Part shown: in pieces, positions 27,012 to 38,247 of the stretch
How the letters are laid out: every line of letters starts with the position of its first letter
How positions within the stretch are numbered: position 1 is the stretch's first letter
DNA from: Pithys albifrons albifrons
Taxonomy: Eukaryota > Chordata > Aves > Passeriformes > Thamnophilidae
Assembly: GCF_047495875.1 (NCBI RefSeq)
Contig: NC_092459.1
Location: 22,491,795 to 22,555,794, forward strand
Direction: 5' to 3'
DNA length: 64,000 nt
The notes under the pieces: generated by a model
Databases searched by the model: none
Told to the model about the DNA's origin: nothing
What the model saw: only the letters and a program-made list of their open reading frames with translations
Translations under genes and position numbers: made by a program

Positions 27012-27250
27012 TTCCATACCATATTATGTCACTCATATCTTAGGTTCTCATGCTTAAACACTTATTTTTTTTTTTCAGGGCTGATTTCCACCCCTCCATA
27101 ATGTGGCTAAGAGTCCATTAGGATGGGGTAGATATTTCAGATGGAAACAAAGCAGGTCATCTCAGGTTATCTTATCTGATGGTTCATGTCTTTCAATAGG
27201 GTTACCATCCTCTCTTCAGGAGTCTCTAGTTTCCCACTGGGGTTAAAATA

Positions 27251-27475
27251 GTGTTCACAGTCAGATCCACCCCTTGGCCTCATCCACCTACAGGTGGTCT
27301 GAGGCATCATAGGCCCACTGAGCCAGGAACAACCCTCCCCCAGCCAGTCCAGGGTGTGATGTTCTTCATTGGCTCGGCTCTTGGGCACATCAACACTCAC
27401 ACGATGGGTTTTCAAAGATTCAACTCAAACGGCAGTGTCCCACCACACATCAACAGCTTACACAGGCTTCTCTTC
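27251..27475. repeat. Internal direct repeat, copy 1, of the family-1 element
   Basis: About 225 bp aligned by eye with 28021-28249. Shared blocks include GTTCAC, TCCACCCCT, ATCCACCT.CAGGTGG, GAGCCAGGAACA, GGGCACATCA.CA.TCACA and ACACA.CAACAGCTT. The two copies differ at many positions, so the duplication is far older than this insertion and is a feature of the family. It flanks the minisatellite. Confidence 0.8.
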
Positions 27476-27667
27476 ATGTCTTTCTCCTCGGTCACACAGC
27501 AGTACTACAGTTAACCATGTGAGCCATCCCCCTTAGCAGCAGTCCTAACAGCTTTGGCAGCCTCGGAAGCAGCCCCGACAGCAGCACAAGCAAGCAGCAG
27601 AGGCAGAGGCAGCCCCAGCGGCTCGCCAGCCCTGGCTCGCTCGCAGCCCTGGCTCGGTTTGCAGCCT

Positions 27668-27844
27668 CTCACGGCTCGCGGCCTCTCATGGCTCGCAGCC
27701 TCTCATGGCTCACAGCCTCTCACGGCTCGTGGCCTCTCATGGCTCGTGGCCTCTCACAGCTCACAGCCTTTCACGGCTCGTGGCCTCTCACGGCTCACAG
27801 CCTCCCACGGCTCGCAGCCTCCCCCGGCTCGCTCGCAGCCCTGG
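27668..27844. repeat. 17-bp minisatellite inside the LTR element
   Basis: Nine consecutive 17-bp units of the form CTCACGGCTCGCGGCCT fill 27668-27820, with transitions at a few positions (CAT for CAC, CACAG for CGCGG). A degenerate tenth unit follows. The stretch is GC-rich against AT-rich flanks. Because 17 is not a multiple of three, all three frames cycle, giving long but meaningless open frames rich in Ser-His-Gly-Ser-like repeats. Confidence 0.93.
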
Positions 27845-28020
27845 CAGCAGCCCTGCCAGCGACAGCCCCGGCTCCTGCGGGTCGCTCAGCACTGCGGGCG
27901 CTGGTTCTGGGTGCCGCATCTGTAGGGTTCTCTGCAGGGGGTTCCGCAGCTCCTCTTTTCCCTGTTCACTGGGGTCTCACAATGGCAAGCACGCTTCACA
28001 ACTGTGGATAACTTTAAGAA

Positions 28021-28249
28021 TAATGTTCACGGTTAAATCCACCCCTCGACTTTATCCACCTGCAGGTGGCCTAAGGCACGATGGGCCCATCGAGCCAGGA
28101 ACACCTCCTCCCCATGCCAGTCCAGGTGAGATGCTCCTCATCAGCTCGGCTCCTGGGCACATCAGCATTCACATGATGAGTCCTCAGGGATTTAACTCAA
28201 ACAGCCGTGTCTTGCCACACACGAACAGCTTTCATGGGCCTCTCTTTTC
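28021..28249. repeat. Internal direct repeat, copy 2, of the family-1 element
   Basis: Partner of 27251-27475, same orientation, with the minisatellite between the two. Diverged by substitutions and small indels. Confidence 0.8.
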
Positions 28250-28477
28250 TGCAGTGGCTACAGTCACAGCAGGCACCAGTCGAGCTGTTTGAACTCACAA
28301 AGACAGTGAAACAGTGAAAACGAGCATTCAACAGCAAGGGAGAGTTGTGTTGTTTACATTTTCTGTTCTGGATGTACTTAAACAAAGCACTTATCAATCT
28401 ATGTTTCTACAACAATCCTCCCGGGAAGCCTGCTAAGATTCTGGGACACCTGCCAAGGTCCTCCGTCGCTCCCGAGT

Positions 28478-28495
28478 TTCCCGGCCAACGCACCA
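28478..28495 (-). other. Primer-binding site, tRNA-Gly(UCC)
   Basis: The plus strand here reads TTCCCGGCCAACGCACCA. To my knowledge this is exactly the last 18 nt of vertebrate tRNA-Gly(UCC) including CCA, so the element's sense strand can pair with that tRNA. It sits 5 nt inside the 5' LTR (spacer 28496-28500), the expected place for the minus-strand primer. Confidence 0.85.
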
Positions 28496-28500
28496 TTAAC

Positions 28501-29126
28501 TGTCTTGGTTTGAGATAAGCAACTGCCAACCCCCCCAAGCACAGAGAGAAAAGCCTCCCTCCTAACACCAGGGAAAGGGAGGAAAAGAGAGGGGAAAGGA
28601 AAAAAACACTTCAAACTGCATTTATACTAAATCTACATATATTTTTCACAGAAAGAAAGAGACAATTAGAAGAGAGTACAAATATACACTCACACAAGTC
28701 TACAACAACAAGTTCCCCACGTCAACTTCTTAACAAACACACAAATTCTACTGTCCTAACTACACATTACTTAAGAAGAAGCTTATTCCCCAGGGAGACA
28801 AACCCAAGCAGAAAGGAGAGACCCAGAACAACACATTTTACTTTCCTGAGGTACCCTGTGAGCCAGTGGTGGGCCTGGTCCTCTCCATCCCCCCTGGGAC
28901 AGCATCGTGCGTCCTCTCCAGAGGAGGGCTGAGAAGCGACTGCCTTAACCACTCCCACACTGGTTCCTCCTTCCCTGGAGATGATGTCATAATGTGGTAT
29001 GGAATACAAAGTTACTGGCTAGAAGAGGTCAGCTGTTAGCTCAGCCCAGCTCAAGTCAGCTGACAGCTTCGGCCTAGTCCAGACTTCAGGGCCCAAATCT
29101 AGGCCCACCTAGGTGAACCCATAACA
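28501..29126 (-). repeat. 5' LTR of the family-1 element
   Basis: 626 bp, near-identical partner of 26371-26997. In element sense it begins TGTTATGGG at 29126 and ends CCAAGACA at 28501, next to the primer-binding site. Confidence 0.95.
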
Positions 29127-29131
29127 CTTAG
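29127..29131. repeat. Target-site duplication, right copy (CTTAG)
   Basis: Exact repeat of 26366-26370. Confidence 0.95.
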
Positions 29132-30950
29132 TTATCTCTCTTAAGATGAACTGAATTACTTTGTAGGATGTGTAGCTCTAGTATCTGTTCCATAGCAGAT
29201 AGCGTCCATAGAAAAAGAAGACATGAGACAGATTTGTTGATGGTTAAAACGTACCAAAGTCTATCCAATATAGAGGAAGTACACTGGATGAAGTAGCAGT
29301 GGTTCTAGTCCAAATAAATCTGTTTTCAAAGTTAGTGAAATGAAGTATCCATCATTAATGTTTGCAGCAGACAAATCTTGTCTCAGACTTTTTCATATGC
29401 ATCATTTTAGTATCAGTGCCAACCTACAATATATGATCCATAACTTCACTAAAATGCTGTATCTGCTGAAGCCCTGAAACTTAAAAATCCAGGAAGGTCT
29501 CAAAAGCCCATGCCTTTAGCTACATTTCCATCTATGGAACATCATCTTAAGGCTTGGAGGGGATAAGAATAGTATTTTTAAAAGCCTTGATACTCTTTCA
29601 TGAACAACATAAATTTTCAGATGGAAAGGTTCTCAGAATGGCAAAGGACTTTCAATGAGAGGACACTGAGATGTACATTGACTGAGAACACATTTCCCCT
29701 CTATTTTAATCAATGATTCACTGGAAGATTTAATGCAATCCTGCATCAAATTAAATGGCTTAGCCAACTACTAGATTGAAACACCTATGCACTGAAAAAA
29801 ACATTGGTTTAATTTTCAACACAAAAAGCCATACTAATGGAGATAAAATTGATATGTGAGGCAAAAACCTTGTGTTTTAGTGTTGAGGGGATGGCCAGAC
29901 AGAGCAACAGAATTCTAAGATTTAACCCACAATTAAATGACTCTCCTGTGTAAAGTCCAAAGTCTTTAAAAAGATACAAGTGACTACTGCTAGTGAGAAT
30001 TGGGATTCTGGCTTTGAAGACACTCTTTTCCTCTTGTCTTCCCTCAAACTTACAGAATAACTACAAACAAGTAACATCTTAAACCATCAAAACTCGTAAC
30101 CCAAATTATTTCCTTCCTGAATAAAGAAATTTTGGCTTGAGTTCATGTGGAAAAAATAATCTACTTTTTTGTTGTCAGATAATCATCAGGTGTTAAATAT
30201 CAAACAGCAGCACTCAAACATATTTTACAGCAAAGAGAAATACATTAGAAGTTCATGGAATAAACATACACAGTGCCTGATGATTAATGCTGTTAAATCT
30301 ATGAGACTATCTCCCATGTAATTCATCACAGTAGATCTGTAGGAATGATTTAACTATTGACTTACTGGTAATTTGACTCACCACTCCTGCTGAAAAGTCC
30401 AGGCAAAACTGTAGTTTCAAATTCCAGCAACCATTTTTCTAAGAAGCTTTTTCTTATGGCAAACACTAGTCACTGACCCTAACCTTCTGACTATTAATAA
30501 AAGATTAAGAACCAAACTTTTGTCTAATTGAGTAGAGAATATTCCTAGTTTTTCAAAAGCACTAGGCTTTTGTGATAAAACACTAAAAATAGGACATGAC
30601 CTGAAAGAGTTAGACTTTTTTTCTCTGGTAGCATTACAACAGTTATACAATCAAGTCCAGCGAAGAAATTAAGATGAGTAGTTTTAGATCACATGTATTT
30701 TTGTCCAGTAAACAGTTTATGTAAAGCACTAACTTCCACTAACATCAACAGATCTGCAGGAATTATTAGCTTGAGATATAAGACCTGTCATTCTACTCTA
30801 CTTTTAAGGCTTTATTTCCTTCTAGTTGACAGTTTTAGTCTTAATATTATATAGCACGCTCTTCAGAAGTCTTTGCTGGATTTGCTGTTAGCAGCATTTT
30901 ACCTACAAAGCAGTCTAGAATCAAGTTTCTATTGTCTGACAGAATGCCTT
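29132..30950 (+). other. TINAG: TINAG 13.7-kb intron, middle part
   Basis: AT-rich intronic sequence directly after the element; no exon or repeat recognised. Confidence 0.6.
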
Positions 30951-30954
30951 GGTT

Positions 30955-31480
30955 TTGATGCCGTGAATGACCCTTCCCCCCCAAAAAAGGACTTCGAGCC
31001 ACGTTAGTGTAGGGTAAGATAAAAAGTAAAGGTCCTTTAATATCACAGGGCCTACAGCCCACAGGAATACAGGATGACATGCATGTGTCTCAGTTCTTGT
31101 TTCCATGGCTTTTATAATAAGATCCCTCCAATCATTGCTTTACACATTTCTCAGTTCAGCCCCAGTCCCACCCCTGGTCCAACCCCCTGGAGTTGGGTCT
31201 GGGGTCATCAGGACCCTCTGTCTTCATCAGCTCTTCTTCCTCAGGCACACAAAGGTCTCTTGGAGCTCATCCAATTCTGGCTTTTGGGTTACTCTGACCT
31301 GTGTTTATGTTTCATTCTGTAGGCCTTCTGATATCCTTCAGCTCTTTACCTTGGAAAGGAGTCTAAACAAGATTAATTAACTAAAGGAATTTGAGCTCCC
31401 TGTTCTGGGACAGGGGTAGTGATAGAAAGGCATTAAACTTAAACTGTTAGAAATATTAACCCTCTAAAAATCTACAACTA
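30955..31480 (-). mobile_element. Possible old LTR fragment
   Basis: A GC-richer block with a C-run and A-run (30976-30990), then AAGGTCCTTTAATATCACAGGG and a CCAGTCCCACCCCTGGTCC stretch. The composition resembles inverted avian ERV LTRs. I could not find matching flanking duplications or clear TG/CA ends, so edges and identity are uncertain. Confidence 0.3.
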
Positions 31481-34312
31481 CTGTGTTCCTAAAATCTACA
31501 AAATGTGAAAATCAGAACAAAAACCCTTTCGGCATCAGTTTTGAATCCATTGCTAATAGTCCTTTTTGTTATGTTAGGTTGTATTTCTAGGATTTTTATT
31601 GTTCTATTCAATGATATTTAGTTATCAGCTACTATTTTTTTCTGGTAATTTTATTTGTGCTTCTCTCATGAAGTCCACCTTCACTGCAGTGATAAAGTTT
31701 TTGGCAAAGAAACTAGCAAATGTTCAAACAAAAGCAAATTCCATTTTGCAGAAAAATACTGAAAGAGTCTGTATTCTAGTTTGTGTATTCAGGGACTGCT
31801 CCTACAGAGTTAACATCAAGAGAAAGTTATTACTGAAAAGGACAGCTAAGGTGCCTCTACTATATAGAATTGGACACATAATTATGAAAATCATTTTATA
31901 TGAACCCACAAGTGCTCAGCCTTTTACCTCAAAGAGCACCAGAAATCTTTTTACAGAGTCAGTTGGAAAGGGCTTCCTTTGTGAATGTGGAAATACATTG
32001 CTTACTTTTTCCCCTTGAGGGGACTGAATGCAGTTTGGTGAAATTACTTCTTTTTGTTCAAGGTTAGTTTTGGTTGATGACTGTGATGGTTTCTTTTGGA
32101 AAAGCTTAGTGGAGTATTTCTTTCAGAATATTTTTGTCAGACAGAAGAAAAACTCCCTTTTAAAAGTAATTTTCAGTATTGATAGGGAGAACTTTTCCTT
32201 AATGATTGCTTAAAATCTTTTTGCTTAATAAATGTAACCATTGGATGCGGTAAGGTCGAAAGCTTTTCCTAAAAATACCAAAGGTGGGGACAGTAGTGAT
32301 CTAAACCTTTGCAAAAATAACCCAAATAAAGTCCCTCTCTTTCCAAGTAATGAGGTCCAGCATCTGTTTGCTTTTGAAATGTCATTCATTTGGAGTAAAT
32401 ATCAAGTTGAAATAATCATAAATGCAAACAAAAGAGTGCTATTAGATTATTTTGGTCACCTTCCAGAAAACATAACATTATTCTCTAATGGATGTTGTCC
32501 AAGAATGTATCAACTCTCTTTTAAGTCTCTGTCAATTCCATTGGGGAACTAATTCCACCAGGAGTTAAATTCCTTAATTGTTTGGTTACGTTTTCTTGGT
32601 GTTTTCTTTTCTGGACTTCTCTGTCTATAGATATGACTTTAAATTTTCTCTTTCTTCTTGGATTTTGAGTCCTACACACATCTAGGTTATTAGTTCCTGT
32701 ATTTTGACTTCCTGTTGTCTCAATTTGTCACAAATACCTGTAATTGTTTTTATTCCTTGCAGTGACTTATTACATTTAGTGTAGTGCTCCAGTCATATGC
32801 TGTGCATTTCTTTACTCAGAACATGTATGATCTTGCCTGCTTTTAATTCTGGCTCCTTAGGTTTTCTTTCTAATCTTGTTAACATATCTAAAGCAGACTT
32901 TATGTCTCATTTGCAGCTCACTATCACATCTATTAGTTTCCAAGGGTTTCTCTTCCCCAGAAACACTGGAAATCTCTATTTACCATCAACAAGTTTGTAA
33001 TGTCATTAATTAGGAAAATATAGTTTGGATATTAGTAGGTCTACTTTAGGAAAAACTGGCCATGACTACCTGAACTATAGAATCTCAGGAGCAAAAACTG
33101 GCAGAGGAAGAGAAGGAACTGTAGGAGGAGATACAATATTGACTGTGTTAAAGAAATTGTGTCAGTTAAAAACTCTGAAAGTATGATAATTTTTTATGAA
33201 GTAGTGACAATCATTTATTAATTCCTATTGATTTTAACTTATAGTCAAAATAGTGATATCTTTCAGATTCATGAGTAGGTTCCTACTTATTTTCTTGCAA
33301 TATTAGTTTCTGAAAGCAGATAATAGCAATAGTATTTGTTCTTCTACTAAATTCTTTTCTCTTACAATGCCCAGCACAAAGGGGTTCTGTTCCATGATTG
33401 AGACTCCAAGGCTATTATCTAAAGCATAATTTGTCCTTCCAAACTGTTGATCCCTAAACCAACTCTTGCTCCAAGCTGTGAAGGAACATAAAATGCATCC
33501 CAGATCAGTTTGACAACCTTTTGAGCACAATACATTTCTGCTTTAATTTTTTTCAACCAACTGTAGCATCTACTATTTTGTGCTATATTGTGAAAACCTG
33601 ATACATATCAGAACTGTAATATTCATGTTGTTAATTTACCCTCTTCTCTACATTCTCTTATTTTATCCTGGATGGACAGAATCCAAGTCTTTTACTCTGT
33701 AATCTCTTCATTCTCTTCATAATGTATTCTGAAATCACGTGCTACAGTTGTGTAGTTCTGAAACCTCATACATTCCTATTATCTGCTGACTCCTAACATT
33801 TTATTTACTGTATATTCCTAATAAAGTCCAGTTTTCTCCTTTCCTTATCTCACTTCAGTAGGCACTTAAATATTAAATTTTTAGTGTCACCTATTAATTA
33901 TTAGTTAGCTATTAATTGTTAATCAGAAGTCAGTTTGAGGTTTGGGCAAGTGTGATATGCTAGATACTCAAATTCTCACCCCATAGATGGTGATCTAGTC
34001 AAAAAAGTAATTGGAGACAGGAGGGCAACTCAGCTGCTTGTGGATCCATTAGTTTCCCCTACACAAGTATTTGGTGCTACCAGCAGTGGAAAGAGCTTTC
34101 CAACTGGCTGTGTCTCCAAAAGGATGTGAATGTCTCATAGGTCCTCCTTCATGTCTGCCAGAAACATATGGGTGTCCAGGGCACCCTAAGGCAACTCAAA
34201 CAGTTGCAGGCACCTGCATTTAAGTGAATGGATCCCAATATACTCTGTTAGCTACTGTGGGACACTTTTTAACTAAATCCCACAGTGTACTGCTTAAATC
34301 TCAGAATAGACC
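31481..34312 (+). other. TINAG: TINAG 13.7-kb intron, further part
   Basis: Intronic. It contains an open frame of 139 codons at 31599-32018 with no recognisable motif and AT-rich codon content, which I do not regard as a gene. The T-rich stretch 32490-33000 could be a very old repeat. Confidence 0.5.
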
Positions 34313-34556
34313 ACTGTTGTGGTTTAGAACTGGTATTCTCCAAATTAGTGTTACTGAAACACTCCAAACCATGTGCCGCTCAATCACTCCCCCGCCCTTC
34401 TCCCTCCCTCCTGCATCAGCGTGGAGAGAATTGGAGTCACAAAAGATCACTGGTTGAGATAAGAATGATTTACTGGAAACAGCAATGAGGTAAGAGGAGG
34501 AACAGTAACAGTAACAATAGTAATGACAGAGGATACAAGACAGAGGTAAATTATTC
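34313..34556 (+). mobile_element. LTR fragment (TGTTGTGGTTTAG...)
   Basis: Begins TGTTGTGGTTTAGAACTGG and has ACTCCCCCGCCCTTCTCC, then GGTTGAGATAAGAATGATTTA and an AACAGTAACAATAGTAATG run. This is the same layout as the start of the LTR at 51476 (TGTCATGGGTTAAC..., GGGTTGAGGTAAGAACAG, AATAGCAATAATAATAG). The fragment stops where CR1 sequence begins, so the 3' part is missing. Confidence 0.55.
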
Positions 34557-34557
34557 T

Positions 34558-35265
34558 CTAAGAGCTTAGTACCTTTCTTATATTGCGGTGACCAAAACTG
34601 CACACAATATTCAAGGTGAGGACACCCCAGTGCAGAGCAGAGCAGAGCAGAGCAGGACAATCCCCTCCTTTGACTGGCTGACAATGCTTTGCCTGATGCC
34701 CCCCAGGAGATGGTTGACCCTCCTGGCTGCCAGGGCACTGCTGACTCATATTCAACTTGCCATCAATGAGGACCCCCAGGTCCCTTTTGCTGGCACTGCA
34801 TTCCAGCATCTCATTCCCCAGTCTGTACAAACATCCACAGTTGCCTCATCCCAGATGCAGAATCCAGTCCTAAATCCAAGTAATTTATGAAGATGTTGAA
34901 GAGCACAAAGCCCAAGGTGAAGCCCTGTGGGACCCCACTAGTGACAGGTCACAAGTCTGATGTTACCCTATTCGTTTTTACTCTCTGTGCTTGACCCATG
35001 AGCCAATTGCTCACCCACCCCATGATGTGTTTATTCAGCTGTGTGTTGGACATTTTGTCCAGAAGGATGCTCTGAGAAACAATATTGAAAGCTTTACTGA
35101 AATTCAAAACTATGACATCAGTTGGCTTCCCTTGATCACCTAAGTGGGTTACCTTGTCATAAAAGGAAATTGATTTCATAAGCACGACTTTCCTCTCAAA
35201 ACTATGCTGACTGTGACCAATGGCTTGTGCCATGCAGGGATGCTCAGTGATCTCTGGGCTGTCCA
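34558..35265 (-). mobile_element. CR1 LINE fragment, reverse-transcriptase C-terminal region
   Basis: Translated on the minus strand, 34949-35266 gives a CR1 reverse-transcriptase stretch with VIVLNFSKAFNIVSQSILLDK and WVSNWLMGQAQRV. The second segment (34558-34830) contains YRLGNEMLECSASKRDLGVL and LNMSQQC, and the third reading frame has HLEYCVQFWSPQYKK. These are standard CR1 motifs in the expected order. Frame shifts separate them, so the copy is dead. An AGAGC short tandem array lies at 34634-34654. Confidence 0.9.
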
Positions 35266-35529
35266 CTACTGATAGAATAAAATGATAGACTTCTAGTCAT
35301 TTGCATGCCAGTAAGACCTCTGAGGCCCTGTTGTCATCTGTTCCCCAAAGTCCAGAGTAAGCTGGATGCAGCCATCACAACCACTGCTGGTAGTTGTGGT
35401 TCAAGTAGGGAATGTGGAAGGGGACAGGGGAGTGACACCACAATCTATAAGGGGAATCTGCTCTATCTTCTCTATACCCACCCTGTGAAAAGCAGAAGAC
35501 AATAAACAGCTCTGCCCTGAGGCACCTCT

Positions 35530-35690
35530 TCTGAGGGCTGAACAAAACCAGCTTCAGTCATCATATTCTCCAGATCCCACACATCTCTGTGGACTCCTGC
35601 TGGTCTTGTTCCAGCCTGTTAATGTCTTTCTTGTGTGGAGAAGTCCAAGACTAGACACTAGACACAGAATGTCAAGTCCTGTAAGAAGAG
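35530..35690 (-). mobile_element. CR1 LINE fragment
   Basis: GAACAAAACCAGCTTCAGTC, then GGACTCCTGCTGGTCTTGTTCCAGCCTGTTAATGTC and TTGTGTGGAGAAGTCCAAGACTAGACAC, resemble the reverse-complement CR1 3' region. It may be part of the same original insertion as the CR1 at 34558, with unrelated sequence at about 35300-35520 between. Confidence 0.55.
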
Positions 35691-37144
35691 GATTAGTCAC
35701 GTCTTTTGTCCTGTTGGCTGCATTCATGTGTATTTTACTTTAATGTATTTTAATTTAGAGCATTTGATGAATGCCCATAGGCATTGCTTACTGAGTAAGC
35801 AACTCTTCTTTCTAAACTGTAAATAAAATGCATATTCCAAGCAACTAGGTATCAGGCTATGATGGAACAAAACCTAGGAAATTAAATTTGTGGATATGTT
35901 ATGGTCAAGGATAAAAAAAGAATCCTTTCCCATATTGGTTTATAAGTTTTCTTACATTTAAAAACATTTCTGAGAATCAGTAAATTCCAATCAGTATATG
36001 AAACTAGAAGTTGACTCTTTTAGAAGATAACAAATGTTAGAAAAACATTTAATAACAGAAATATGGATCTGCGGGAACTTGCCCTCATTCTGCTCAAACT
36101 AGTGGGAGAAATAATATGTAGTACAGAAGGCAAGAATACATGAATATAAATTCAAGACAATTTTCCTTTGTCTTTAAGACTGATGTAAATATTGGACTTG
36201 CATGCACACTACAGCTGATGTATTTTTTTTAGTAAAATGATCATGAAGAAAGATATAAATATGAATCTGATATGAATCTGATAGCCTATGATTTTTTTTT
36301 AAATTTATGATCATGACAGACTACATCTAAAGTATATGGCAAAGAAATGGCAAAGATCACTAATAATTCCCAAACTTTTATACGGTGATTAAAATAAAAA
36401 GCATCATGAGTCCCTTTAAAATACAATTACTTTTCATAGTGTTTATGACCAATATTATTTTATGATTCCTTGCATTTAACAAGCAGTAGCTACATTTTGT
36501 GTTTGTAACTATAACTCACACTTCAACTCTGTGCTAGTCGCCAATTTGTCTTGCTTTTCTTTTTGCTTTTGGTTGAAAGTGTAGGTATTCCATGTGAAAG
36601 AGATTTCACTGTTAACCAAAGAGAGTTGATGCCAAAGTGGCTTTTAAATACAAAGATGACAGAAAAAACTTAGTTTGTCCACTCCCAATGTGGGATTTTT
36701 CATCGTATTTTTATTGCTTTCCTTTCAAAGTGAATGGAGCACAGCAAATACAGCCCAAACGCATTTTGGTGTGGTATACACCAGTAAACACTCTGTTAAT
36801 GGCGTTTGGTATATCATAGGGTTAACCTTTACACTGTGGAAAAGTGTGCAAATTTCACAACTATGTTTTTTTTTTATTCATTTGTGCCCTTTTGTAGGCA
36901 CCCAAGCATCATGAACTGTGAACAGGTTTTTGGAATGACAAACTAAAACTACACTTGTGTTAAGTTTTTGTAATCCCTAATGGCGATTTGACTTGTGGTT
37001 AGCAGGATACTTATCCTCATTTTCATCATCAGCAAAGTTTGTTATTAGTACTTCATTTGGACACTGGTAATTAGGACAACAAACTAAGACAAGTTTTTCT
37101 CTCCTGTTTACTTGTTGCATCACAGTACCATTCTTTTCTAATAG
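35691..37144 (+). other. TINAG: TINAG 13.7-kb intron, 3' end
   Basis: AT-rich intronic sequence with a short local duplication of ATCTGATATGA near 36260. It ends at TTCTAATAG. No other element seen. Confidence 0.6.
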
Positions 37145-37190
37145 GTGGGGATCATTACCTGGCAAAAATGGAGAGAAACAGAAGTTCTGG
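37145..37190 (+). CDS. TINAG: TINAG exon i: 46-nt exon
   Basis: G completes the Gly codon begun by GG at 23469-23470, then 15 codons WGSLPGKNGEKQKFW and donor GTAAGT. LLGWG...KFW is the expected sequence between the active-site His and Asn exons. It was found by searching for that motif in the correct phase; no long open frame marks it. It is isolated by a 13.7-kb intron upstream and a 1.06-kb intron downstream. Confidence 0.95.
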
Positions 37191-38247
37191 GTAAGTGAAT
37201 TCTTAGGACTGTGTTTTGAGACAGAAGAAAAGAACAACATAGATCATCTAAAAGTTTCTTCTTTATTTTCATTTGCTCTTTCTGCATCTATTTTTTTTAA
37301 CTTCACCTTAAAGTGTTGTGCATAATTCTATTTCCTCTCTGGCAAATTTGATCAAGCTAACCCTTGAACTACAGCATCATCTACTTCAGTTTCGAAGCCT
37401 GTTTCATCCCACCTATATCTGTGTTTTTCACTGTCTTTTCTGTCTCATTCAATTGTTCAAATGTTATTAAAATTTTTCATGAAGAGTCCATTCTTTTTGA
37501 TGTCTACAAATAAGACTCAATAAAAGTAATCAATGATATTTGTTAAAAAATTTGGAAAAGACAAATTGTTTATTTAAGCAATGTTAGCAATTCCTATCTG
37601 TCTATCAGAAAATCCCCCCCAAACAAACCAAAATGAAAAACTAGCCAAACAAAGAACATTTTCTTTAGAGTAAGTCAAATTGAATTATGATTAACCACTC
37701 ATCACACTACTCCTGTGTTCATTAGAAAGTAATTTGAAGTTTATATAGCTGATGGCAGACCTTTTCATAGGTTGTTTCTGGGAAAAAATACTGAGAACTA
37801 CCGACTTCATCAGAAATATTGCACAATATGTCAAAAGCTACCTGAATGAAACTTCACTGATTAAAATCAGCTTTTTTTGTATCTTTGGTCTCTCTTTAAC
37901 AGATTAGTTTTAATTGGAATTTTGACTATTATTGTTTCAATGTTCACTTTTACCAGCCAGTAGTCGATTTTACATCTAAAGATTTTTGCCTCAATTTATC
38001 AAAGTGTCTAGTATTACATTTTTATTAACTCTGATTTTGGAACTGAATTTTTTATCAAAGTAAAATGGAACGAGTTATTAGAAATCAGAAAAGGATGCAT
38101 GCTGATTCTCTGTGCACCAAATCTGAGAAACAGTTTCTTAAAAGGAAACCAACACAAAAGGTTAATTTTGAATCTTACACCTTGAATTTTTAAATACTAC
38201 TTTAGAATTGAAGGTGATAATATTTTTCCTGCTTTGTTTACTTTTAG
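37191..38247 (+). other. TINAG: TINAG last intron
   Basis: 1057-bp AT-rich intron from GTAAGT to ACTTTTAG; nothing recognised. Confidence 0.8.

Larger units (their letters stand above)
26371..29126 (-). mobile_element. Complete non-autonomous LTR retroelement, family 1, minus strand
   Basis: 2756-bp element with two LTRs (26371-26997 and 28501-29126), CTTAG duplicated at both borders, a primer-binding site next to its 5' LTR and a polypurine tract next to its 3' LTR. The 1503-bp interior has no gag, pro, pol or env similarity that I can see in either strand, so it would depend on proteins supplied in trans. The LTRs differ by only one base substitution and one base of a C-run length, so insertion was recent. 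It lies antisense in a TINAG intron. The 5-bp duplication fits several ERV classes, with ERVL-like as the likeliest (inference). Confidence 0.95.

Noticed and set aside
27668..27844. CRISPR-like regular array
   Set aside because: Units are contiguous with no spacers and the genome is vertebrate; it is a minisatellite.
27705..28292. 195-codon open frame, the longest in the window
   Set aside because: It runs through the 17-bp minisatellite and a duplicated segment on the strand opposite to the element. All frames are open there because of the repeat, and there is no domain.
26371..29126. Autonomous endogenous retrovirus
   Set aside because: The 1.5-kb interior is too short and shows no gag, pol or env motif on either strand.
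31599..32018. 139-codon open frame as a gene
   Set aside because: No motif, AT-rich random-like composition, and it lies inside an intron in sense orientation with no splice or initiation context.
34558..35266. Reverse-transcriptase-like coding sequence as a host gene
   Set aside because: It matches CR1 LINE motifs, is broken by frame shifts and lies on the minus strand within a TINAG intron.
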